Positions 1 to 5,755 of a stretch of 8,430 nucleotides of DNA are shown one piece after another. Location of the stretch: NCBI GenBank assembly GCA_915275065.1, contig CAJZGD010000110.1, positions 1-8,430 of the forward strand, read 5' to 3'. The notes under the pieces were generated by a model that made no database searches, was not told where the DNA came from, and saw nothing but the letters and a program-made list of their open reading frames with translations. Positions within the stretch are counted from its first letter, which is position 1, and the number at the start of each line of letters is the position of its first letter. Source of the DNA: an uncultured Corynebacterium sp. GTDB lineage: Bacteria > Actinomycetota > Actinomycetes > Mycobacteriales > Mycobacteriaceae. The translations under genes were made by a program, and so were the position numbers.

Positions 1-2836
1 CGCCAATGAGTAGCCCCGGCCGGTAGGGGCGGTCGCCGGCGAAGCTTAGGTGGAATTCCCCACCATGGCCTGGTGGGACAATGAACGCCTGAATGCCGGC
101 GTTGATGGTGGTCGGTGTGAGAGGGGTGCCGTCCAGGGTGCCGATGAGCCCATCGTTGGCGGCCCGGTTGGTGATGATGAGGCGCTCACGGGTGGTGGGT
201 TTGAGGCGGGTGAGTGGTGTGGCAGGGGCGCCGGTGGGGTCGAAACCCACCTCGGTCAGCTTCAATACTTGCGCACCTGTTCGAATCCGGTGGACGCCGG
301 GCGTGAGGGTGAGGGTGTCGCCGCATTCGTGGCGGGTACCGTCAATATAGACGCGTTGCACACAGGCGGACAGGTCTACCCGCACCCGCATGGTTCGGGG
401 GGCGGTGAACTGGCGCTGCAACTGCTCCGTGTAGGAAAACACCTGGTTGAACACGAATTGCCGCACCTTTGGTGAGGTGTCGGGGACCGTGACGTTGCGG
501 GTGATGGGGGCGTGTTCGATGCCGAGCTCGGCAACCCCAATGGGTGCTGCGGCCGCCCCCAGGGTGAGTCGCACCGTGGAAGCCATGCCGCCCGGTATGG
601 GGATTTTCACTCGCTCACCAGTTTTAATGCGTTTGGTCACCTTCTGGCCGTCGGCGGTCACAATGATCTCGGCGCGCACGGGTTTGCTGGAGGTGAGTAA
701 CACCTCCAGCACCGGATCTGCCAGGGGAGTGTCAGGCTGCAGCTCGATCCATTCGCCGCGTTGGGTCCCGGGTCGGGGCCACCAGGCGGTTGTGGCGAGC
801 CCATCGACTGCCGCGGTTACCGCCCGCCCGGGTCGGGACCCGGCGAAGCTGGTCGCGTCCCCCGCCGACGACGAGGCCCGCACCTGCCCCCCGGATTCCA
901 CCACCTTGGTGAAGGGACCAACGGACGGATAGTCAATGACCCGATTGTGCACATCCTTTGCCTCGGCAGCGTCCGCCAGGGGTGCGGACACCGAGTTCAA
1001 CGACCCATAGTTGCGGCCCACCAGCAGGGGGGTGTCGGTGACAATGCTTGCCCCCTCGCCCACCAGCCGATACGCCCCCGAACCCAGCAGCGCCAATGAT
1101 TCCCCACCGCCGGCAACCGTGGGGATGCGGTCGGAATCGACCACGGTCATGTCCCGGTCACGGTCGAGAATCACCACCTCTACCTCGCCGAATCGGTGGA
1201 TTTTTGCCCGGGGAAAGAGACGCTCCGCCGACATGTGTCGGGTGCTGCGGGCCAGATCGTGCCGGACGATGACCGCCCCGATACCAAGTCGTGCCAAGTT
1301 TTCGGGGGTGGGGTAAGCGGATACCCCATCCAGGCCCCGGATGGCTTCCGGCGTGACCAGAGGGATGGCGTCACGCACCGCCCACGGTACGTCCAACAGC
1401 GGCTGGGCCGGCTCGTCCCTGGTCCAGCCCCAAGTTTGCCGGGCAAAGGAACTCGCCGGGAGAATAAGTGTTCGAGTCCCTTGGGCTTCGTGGTTGAGGA
1501 ATTCGGCGGCTTTAGCCCAATAGTCGGGCACGGACCGGTAGGCGCCCAATGGGAGGAGCCGACCCGCCCAGGCCGGGGAGATCGCGGATACGCTGACCAA
1601 TATGATTAGGGCCAGGGCGGCGGCCCGCTGCGGGTGGCGGGGCAGCCAGGCCGTGAGGAATTGCTTCGCCCCCACCGATGCAACCACCGGTTTCGGCGGC
1701 CCGCCAGGCGCGCCGGGCTGGGTGGGTTTGAGGGGAAACAGTTGCCAGAGCTGGGCGAATCCCACCAATAGTGGCAGCCGCACCAGGGGGTCGAATTTGT
1801 GGATGTTCCGCAGCGCCACCCCGGCCCCGTCCAAAAACCCGGTGACGTGGTGGGCGCCGCCCAATACAATGAGCCCTATCCCTAGCAGGGTGAACCAGAA
1901 ACCTTGAAGGTTACGGACCCGGCTCAGGCCATACAGGCCCAGGCCGGCCACCGCCAGGGTGAAAATGATCAGGTAGGGGTCCGTGGCCAGGGCATGGCCG
2001 GCCTGCCGTTCGGCGTCCACAAACGGCGACCAGCTGGTGGTGCCGCGGAGGATTTCGGCCAGATTCAACCAGCTGGTCACCACGGTGGCGTTTTCAATAT
2101 AGTCGGTGAAGGGGCTAGCATACCGGCCCAAAACCAGGAGGGGCAGGATCCACCACAGGCTTATTAATACCGCCCCCAGGCCCCACATGATGGTGAATCC
2201 TATGAGTCGCCAGCGGAATGCCACCACGAGCCGCCACAGGAGGAAGATGCCGGCCGGGGTGCAGGCGGCCAGGGTGGCGGTGGCGTTCACCGCCCCCATC
2301 ATGCCGATGGCCAGCACCGACATGGCAATGCTGCGCAGGGTGAGCCGGCGGGTGATGAGCGGCCACAACACCCAGGGGGCCAGCATGACCGGCCAGGTTT
2401 CCGAAGAAATGGTGGTGAGTGTGCTCAGCACCCGGGGGGAGAGGGCGTAAAGAACCGCGGCCCCCATGGCGAAGCTGATGGTGAAACTCCCGGCAAAGCC
2501 CCCTGTGGTGTCGGCTATTCGGCGGAGGAGCAGGAGGAACCCCGAATAGCCGACACCAAGTACTAGCCACCACCACAGGCGTTGGGTGAATGCGTCCGGG
2601 AAGGCGTCGAAAAGCCAAAAAAACGCGCCGTGGGGAAATAAATAGCCGTATGCCTGGTTTTGGAGTTGCCCGAGGGTAAACGTGTCGGTCCAGGCGGATT
2701 GGGCGCCGGCGAGGAACCTGCCGGGGTTGGCCAGCAGGTCGTGCTTCGTGTCGGCGGCGATATAGCCCAGAGGTTGAAAAAAACTTATCAGCCCCAGGAG
2801 GATCCAGCCGGTCAGGTGGCTGCCTCGCGGGCTCAT
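1..2836 (-). CDS. aftD: Arabinofuranosyltransferase AftD (C-terminus cut by window edge)
   Basis: A minus-strand frame stays open from ATG at 2836-2834 to the window edge, giving 945 codons without the C-terminus. The product is an integral membrane GT-C glycosyltransferase of the AftD (DUF3367) family, which uses decaprenyl-phospho-arabinose to add alpha-(1->3)-linked arabinofuranose to cell-wall arabinan outside the membrane. A first hydrophobic helix (about residues 9-27) is followed by ADTKHDL with Asp29, the conserved first-loop acidic residue of the family, then LGQLQNQAYGYLFP and many hydrophobic segments to about residue 430. The extracytoplasmic half includes a discoidin/carbohydrate-binding-like region near residues 665-780 (AVDGLATTAWWP). 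The gene lies 52 bp after the DUF2613-like gene with no terminator between, so co-transcription is likely. The start is not certain: no good ribosome site precedes 2836, and in-frame GTG (2860) and TTG (2872) lie upstream. Family assignment is firm; substrate linkage is inferred from the family. Confidence 0.95.
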   Translation of the reverse strand, partial: MSPRGSHLTGWILLGLISFFQPLGYIAADTKHDLLANPGRFLAGAQSAWTDTFTLGQLQNQAYGYLFPHGAFFWLFDAFPDAFTQRLWWWLVLGVGYSGFLLLLRRIADTTGGFAGSFTISFAMGAAVLYALSPRVLSTLTTISSETWPVMLAPWVLWPLITRRLTLRSIAMSVLAIGMMGAVNATATLAACTPAGIFLLWRLVVAFRWRLIGFTIMWGLGAVLISLWWILPLLVLGRYASPFTDYIENATVVTSWLNLAEILRGTTSWSPFVDAERQAGHALATDPYLIIFTLAVAGLGLYGLSRVRNLQGFWFTLLGIGLIVLGGAHHVTGFLDGAGVALRNIHKFDPLVRLPLLVGFAQLWQLFPLKPTQPGAPGGPPKPVVASVGAKQFLTAWLPRHPQRAAALALIILVSVSAISPAWAGRLLPLGAYRSVPDYWAKAAEFLNHEAQGTRTLILPASSFARQTWGWTRDEPAQPLLDVPWAVRDAIPLVTPEAIRGLDGVSAYPTPENLARLGIGAVIVRHDLARSTRHMSAERLFPRAKIHRFGEVEVVILDRDRDMTVVDSDRIPTVAGGGESLALLGSGAYRLVGEGASIVTDTPLLVGRNYGSLNSVSAPLADAAEAKDVHNRVIDYPSVGPFTKVVESGGQVRASSSAGDATSFAGSRPGRAVTAAVDGLATTAWWPRPGTQRGEWIELQPDTPLADPVLEVLLTSSKPVRAEIIVTADGQKVTKRIKTGERVKIPIPGGMASTVRLTLGAAAAPIGVAELGIEHAPITRNVTVPDTSPKVRQFVFNQVFSYTEQLQRQFTAPRTMRVRVDLSACVQRVYIDGTRHECGDTLTLTPGVHRIRTGAQVLKLTEVGFDPTGAPATPLTRLKPTTRERLIITNRAANDGLIGTLDGTPLTPTTINAGIQAFIVPPGHGGEFHLSFAGDRPYRPGLLIG

Positions 2837-2888
2837 GATGGTTGCGGACCGAAACGGCACGCGGTGTAGCAAACGTAATAGTGTTGGT

Positions 2889-3089
2889 TTAGTTATTGCG
2901 GGAACCATACTCCGGGTCGCCCAAAACTGGTCGGTCTATGCCTACCGCACCAGATTCGGGCAGGGAATGCGCTGTTGTGAAAATGGACACCCCCACCACG
3001 GCAACAATGCCCAGCGTGACACCAACCACAGCGCTCGCAATGGCTGGACCAAGCGTTCTACGGTTTAACGAGTCAGAGTCATAGGCCAT
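2889..3089 (-). CDS. DUF2613-like small membrane protein
   Basis: This 66-residue protein begins MAYDSDSLNRRTLGPAIASA and has one hydrophobic segment, about residues 13-38, followed by a short polar tail ending GDPEYGSRNN. I recognise the pattern (SD-LNRRTLGP start, one helix, LGDPEYGSR end) as the DUF2613 family of corynebacteria, which I recall as a usual neighbour of aftD. The topology suggests a short cytoplasmic N-terminus and an extracytoplasmic C-terminus. No catalytic residues are visible and its function is unknown. Its position directly ahead of aftD suggests, but does not show, a link to arabinan synthesis, for example as an accessory subunit. No Shine-Dalgarno sequence precedes the ATG. 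Instead a -10-like TATCTT ends 7 nt before it, so the gene may be leaderless and its promoter may also serve aftD. Confidence 0.85.
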   Translation of the reverse strand: MAYDSDSLNRRTLGPAIASAVVGVTLGIVAVVGVSIFTTAHSLPESGAVGIDRPVLGDPEYGSRNN

Positions 3090-3096
3090 AGTTGCA

Positions 3097-3102
3097 AAGA
3101 TA
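3097..3102 (-). promoter_or_regulatory. Putative -10 box of a leaderless promoter for the DUF2613-like gene and aftD
   Basis: On the minus strand TATCTT is followed by 7 nt and then the ATG at 3089. It fits the loose TANNNT form of actinobacterial -10 boxes, and the spacing would put the transcription start on or next to the start codon. No convincing -35 box is visible, which is common in Corynebacterium. The same 7-nt distance recurs at two other genes of this window. Confidence 0.4.
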
Positions 3103-3150
3103 GCAGCATTTAAGCTTAGGGAAAATACCTTTGACGATTCTCACCTTAGA

Positions 3151-3188
3151 ACGGGTGGGGTGTGGGGGCACAATGAAAACCCACCCGT
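3151..3188. terminator. Inverted repeat, weak terminator candidate after the membrane-protein pair
   Basis: ACGGGTGGG (3151-3159) pairs perfectly with CCCACCCGT (3180-3188) across a 20-nt loop. It lies 14 bp beyond the stop codon of the membrane-protein gene at 3203, where a terminator would be expected. Neither strand has a T-run after the stem, so it is at best a weak or non-canonical terminator. It could separate the membrane-protein transcript from DUF2613-aftD. Confidence 0.35.
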
Positions 3189-3202
3189 GCCATCGGCGGC
3201 GG

Positions 3203-3733
3203 TTAGCCGAACACCGAGGTGCGGCGATATGTTGGCTCTGGTGGTTGCGGGCTGACCTTCGGGGCTTTGGCGGCCTTGGGGGTTTTCCGCCCCCTGCGCC
3301 GCCGACGCTTCCCCAACACTTGGCCGACCGCGGTAATGATCCCGCTCAACATAAACCCGATCGCCAGCCCCAGCAAAATGAGTTCAAACAGGGGCCGATT
3401 CGGGTTCGCAACCCCCATGAGCAGCTGCATTCGGGTGTAAATGTAGCCCAGGTACCAGAAATTAAAGAACAGGAAAACACTAAATAATATGAGGTAGGGG
3501 GCGGCAAATCGGGTGGCAATACCCGGCCGGGGATCGCTGGAAGTAATGGTGGTGGCCATGAGCCCCAGCATGCCGCCCCACATGAGCTCACACCCAATGA
3601 TCGACATGCTGTATTGCAGCACCGGCGCCATGAGCTCATGCGAATTGGGGCTGATCGCAATGCTGAGGTAGGCGATAAACACGACAAAACCAATGCTCAA
3701 TGCCACATTGCATGCCGTATAAGAAACGCGCAT
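3203..3733 (-). CDS. Four-helix membrane protein with basic C-terminal tail (tandem paralogue A)
   Basis: This 176-residue protein is of unrecognised family. Four hydrophobic segments are visible at about residues 7-28, 38-63, 77-100 and 114-138. A strongly basic, proline-rich cytoplasmic tail follows (GKRRRRRGRK, then Lys/Pro/Ala-rich) to the C-terminus. It resembles the product encoded just upstream: GCELMWGGMLGLMATTIT matches GFELMTAGITGSIAIRVT, and RFAAPYLILFSVFLFFNFWY matches RFGPFYLFMLSLFAIVNMWG. The basic tail is present only here. The start is supported by GAGAAAG 8 nt upstream of the ATG. The gap to the preceding stop codon is 18 bp and contains that ribosome site, so the two are almost surely one operon and may be translated together. 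Function unknown; the basic tail might bind anionic lipid, nucleic acid or a partner protein. Confidence 0.85.
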   Translation of the reverse strand: MRVSYTACNVALSIGFVVFIAYLSIAISPNSHELMAPVLQYSMSIIGCELMWGGMLGLMATTITSSDPRPGIATRFAAPYLILFSVFLFFNFWYLGYIYTRMQLLMGVANPNRPLFELILLGLAIGFMLSGIITAVGQVLGKRRRRRGRKTPKAAKAPKVSPQPPEPTYRRTSVFG

Positions 3734-3751
3734 TTGACTAACTTTCTCGCT

Positions 3752-4225
3752 TTACGACGACCGAAGGTTCCTTCTCTCCCATATTAGCCCCCGCACCAGT
3801 TGAAACATGCCCAATACAGCCCCACCTAAAAATAACCAGATTGCCGCCTCCAACAATGCGTTAATGCCCAACGGTTCGGCGTAATACAGGGCATGAGTAT
3901 TATTCGGCACGGAGGTGGCGAAAAACCCCAACCCCCACATGTTCACGATGGCGAACAGACTCAACATAAATAGGTAGAACGGCCCAAACCGTTGTAATAC
4001 CCCCACCGACCCACCGGTGAGGAGACCACTATTCTGGGTGACCCTGATGGCGATGCTTCCGGTGATCCCGGCCGTCATGAGTTCAAACCCCAGGAGCGCC
4101 ATGACGTGATACCACAATGGCACCGGTGGTGCCGCAGCTGTTTGGCCTATTGCAGTAGTGAAAACCCCATAAATAACAAGCCCAATGATCGTTACTGAAC
4201 TCGTGATCTTCAACAGGGTGCGCAT
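3752..4225 (-). CDS. Four-helix membrane protein (tandem paralogue B)
   Basis: This is a 157-residue protein of unrecognised family, read from ATG at 4225. Hydrophobic segments lie at about residues 8-28, 42-63, 78-102 and 121-145, with the same order and spacing as the product encoded downstream. It ends in a short tail (WERRNLRSS) instead of the long basic tail of its partner. The start at 4225 is chosen because AGAAAG lies 9 nt upstream and because both paralogues then begin Met-Arg, immediately before helix 1. The frame stays open upstream to an ATG at 4255 and a TTG at 4300, but these have no well-placed ribosome site and would add a polar extension the paralogue lacks. It is the first gene after a good promoter near 4329-4357, with a leader of about 95 nt. 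Role unknown. Confidence 0.82.
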   Translation of the reverse strand: MRTLLKITSSVTIIGLVIYGVFTTAIGQTAAAPPVPLWYHVMALLGFELMTAGITGSIAIRVTQNSGLLTGGSVGVLQRFGPFYLFMLSLFAIVNMWGLGFFATSVPNNTHALYYAEPLGINALLEAAIWLFLGGAVLGMFQLVRGLIWERRNLRSS

Positions 4226-4328
4226 GGAAACCAACTTTCTGGGGGAAATGTGCATATAGTGTCCGGCCAAATAAAGTTCATTGAAATGACAAAATTGCAA
4301 TCACCTTTGGTTATGAGGTAGTGCGATT

Positions 4329-4357
4329 TTTATACATTAGCAGTTGTTAGAGGTCAG
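4329..4357 (-). promoter_or_regulatory. Sigma-A-type promoter for the membrane-protein pair
   Basis: Read on the minus strand, CTGACC (4357-4352; 4 of 6 matches to TTGACA) is followed by a 17-nt spacer and TATAAA (4334-4329; 5 of 6 matches to TATAAT). Transcription would start near 4322 and reach the ATG at 4225 after about 95 nt. It lies in AT-rich DNA between divergent genes. This is the best-formed housekeeping promoter in the window. Confidence 0.55.
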
Positions 4358-4384
4358 GGTTCGATGCATGCGCCACACCAGTAG

Positions 4385-4397
4385 GTAAAATTTTTAC
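4385..4397. repeat. AT-rich palindrome in the divergent intergenic region
   Basis: GTAAAATTTTTAC is a perfect 6+1+6 inverted repeat. It lies about 28 bp upstream of the -35 element of the minus-strand promoter and about 130 bp upstream of the GH3 promoter. It could be a binding site for a dimeric regulator. I do not recognise it as the site of a specific factor. Confidence 0.35.
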
Positions 4398-4428
4398 TAT
4401 ATATGCTTGGGATATGTTCGATTTCCGC

Positions 4429-4512
4429 AGGAGGGAAAACTACCCCCAAACTTGTTGAACCGTGGGTGATGACCCAGGGACGGGGGTACCAACACACGGG
4501 GAATGCGTGTTG
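4429..4512 (+). other. Nested inverted repeats upstream of the GH3 promoter, possible structured leader
   Basis: Three inverted repeats are packed here. TACCCCC (4441-4447) pairs with GGGGGTA (4482-4488). Inside it TGGGT (4463-4467) pairs with ACCCA (4472-4476) around GATG. Just after it CAACACAC (4490-4497) pairs with GCGTGTTG (4505-4512) with one mismatch and a 7-nt loop. A perfect AGGAGG (4429-4434) precedes them with no well-placed start codon. If a promoter near the TATATATG at 4398-4405 is used, this would form a folded 5' leader on a longer GH3 mRNA. I do not recognise a known riboswitch class. Confidence 0.3.
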
Positions 4513-4525
4513 AAGATTCCGCTGG

Positions 4526-4539
4526 TGAAAACGTTTCCA
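4526..4539. promoter_or_regulatory. LacI/GalR-type operator-like palindrome
   Basis: TGAAAACGTTTCCA is an inverted repeat centred on CG (4532/4533), with 6 of 7 arm positions matching. This is the usual form of LacI/GalR-family operators. It ends 1 bp before the -10 box of the GH3 gene, where a bound repressor would block RNA polymerase. The regulator is not in the window. Sugar-responsive control of the hydrolase is inferred. Confidence 0.4.
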
Positions 4540-4540
4540 A

Positions 4541-4546
4541 TACTGT
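4541..4546 (+). promoter_or_regulatory. Putative -10 box of a leaderless promoter for the GH3 lipoprotein
   Basis: TACTGT is followed by AGAAGGC (7 nt) and the ATG at 4554. The AGAAGG between them ends only 1 nt before the ATG, too close for normal Shine-Dalgarno use, so a leaderless start is the better reading. No good -35 element is seen at 16-18 nt spacing. Confidence 0.45.
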
Positions 4547-4553
4547 AGAAGGC

Positions 4554-5702
4554 ATGAAGAAATTTCCCGTTCTGGCCCTTCTGGTTGCGGTCACGGTAAC
4601 AACCACCCTGGTGGGCTGCACCGATAATGCAACCGACCAAGCCGTACCAACGAGTGAAATGACCACCACCACGGCCCCGACGTCGACAAGCAGTGTGGCG
4701 CCGACAACTACCTCAACCACACCCGCCAACCCCGAACTGCGCACCAAGGTAGCGCAACTCATGATGGTGGGCATCCGCAATTTCGATGACGCCCTGGCCG
4801 CGCTGGAGCAGGGTGCCGGCGGCATTTTCATTGGTTCCGACACCGAGGCCGCCATTTTAACCACACCCGGGCGTGACATTGCCGAGCTCCGCAACCGTAT
4901 CGGCCGGCCATTCGCCGTCAGCATCGACTTCGAAGGCGGGCGGGTGCTCCGCCACCCCGAAGTGCTGGGCACCTTCCCTTCGCCCCGCACCATGGCCAAG
5001 GAGAAGAAACCCGAAGAGGTCCGCGGCATGGCCTACGACATGGCCACCTCGCTGGCCCGCCACGGCATCACCGTCGACTTCGCCCCCGTGGTCGACATTG
5101 ACGGCGCCGGCCTGGAAGTCGTGGGCGACCGGGCGTTTAGCGACGACCCCGCCATCGCCGCCGAATACGCCTCGGCCTTCGCCCAGGGCATGCTTGATGG
5201 TGGCGTCATGCCCGTATTCAAGCATTTCCCAGGCCACGGCAGGGCCAGCGGCGACTCCCACCTGGGCACAGTCGTCACTCCGCCGCTGAATGAACTACAA
5301 AATTTCGAACTCGTCCCCTATCGCAGCATTCTGGCTACCCCCGGTGTTGGGGTCATGGTGGGGCACATGGCGACGCCAGGATTAGGCGACGGTAAAACCC
5401 CATCCTCCATCAACCCTGCTGCATATCAGCTGCTACGGTCGGGTAGTTACGAAGGCGGCCGCCCCTTCGACGGGCCGGTTTTCACCGATGATCTTTCAGG
5501 TATGAAAGCTATTAGTAACCAACTAACTCCGCAGGATGCGGCGGCTACCGCTATCATTGCTGGAGCTGACCAAGCCCTCTGGTTGACCACCAATGAGCTC
5601 CTCCCGGCGATCGACACCACCATGAAACGGATTGCTGAGGGGGCCTTAAGTGAACAAGATGTGTTCGCAAAAGCTGAGCGCGTGAGCCACTATCAGCGCT
5701 AG
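4554..5702 (+). CDS. Secreted GH3 beta-N-acetylhexosaminidase lipoprotein (LpqI/NagZ-like)
   Basis: A 382-residue glycoside hydrolase family 3 protein. MKK, a hydrophobic stretch and LVGC form a lipoprotein signal peptide, with Cys22 as the predicted lipidated residue. A Thr/Ser/Pro-rich linker runs to about residue 60. The TIM-barrel domain follows with SIDFEGGRV, VDFAPVVDID and KHFPGHGRASGDSH (residues 223-236), which holds the Asp234/His236 acid-base pair. FTDDLSGMKAI places the likely nucleophile at Asp312. It should hydrolyse terminal N-acetylglucosaminides, probably in muropeptides or envelope glycans outside the membrane, like mycobacterial LpqI. All expected catalytic residues are present and the length is normal for a single-domain NagZ-type enzyme. 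The start at 4554 is preferred over GTG/ATG codons up to 4503 because it begins the signal peptide. The VanW gene follows within about 50 bp with no terminator between. Confidence 0.93.
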   Translation: MKKFPVLALLVAVTVTTTLVGCTDNATDQAVPTSEMTTTTAPTSTSSVAPTTTSTTPANPELRTKVAQLMMVGIRNFDDALAALEQGAGGIFIGSDTEAAILTTPGRDIAELRNRIGRPFAVSIDFEGGRVLRHPEVLGTFPSPRTMAKEKKPEEVRGMAYDMATSLARHGITVDFAPVVDIDGAGLEVVGDRAFSDDPAIAAEYASAFAQGMLDGGVMPVFKHFPGHGRASGDSHLGTVVTPPLNELQNFELVPYRSILATPGVGVMVGHMATPGLGDGKTPSSINPAAYQLLRSGSYEGGRPFDGPVFTDDLSGMKAISNQLTPQDAAATAIIAGADQALWLTTNELLPAIDTTMKRIAEGALSEQDVFAKAERVSHYQR

Positions 5703-5742
5703 TGGGGGCAGAATAGATTCGAAAACATTAGGAATTGTCTAC

Positions 5743-5748
5743 TACATT
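5743..5748 (+). promoter_or_regulatory. Putative -10 box of a leaderless promoter for the VanW gene
   Basis: TACATT is followed by GGTAAGA (7 nt) and an in-frame GTG at 5756, the same geometry as for the GH3 and DUF2613-like genes. A second possible -10 (TAGATT, 5714-5719) lies further upstream. The evidence is short sequence only. Confidence 0.35.
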
Positions 5749-5755
5749 GGTAAGA

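Noticed and set aside
279..288. GTTCGAATCC, resembling a tRNA T-loop
   Set aside because: It lies inside the aftD reading frame, and no acceptor stem, D-arm or anticodon arm is found around it.
50..2618. Several open frames of 60-167 codons on both strands over this stretch
   Set aside because: They lie inside aftD in other frames; their products are low-complexity Gly/Pro/Arg-rich and show no family features, as expected for shadows in GC-rich DNA.
4397..5029. A 210-codon minus-strand open frame across the GH3 promoter and gene start
   Set aside because: It is antisense to the lipoprotein signal peptide and linker; the Thr-rich linker produces the Val-rich antisense run.
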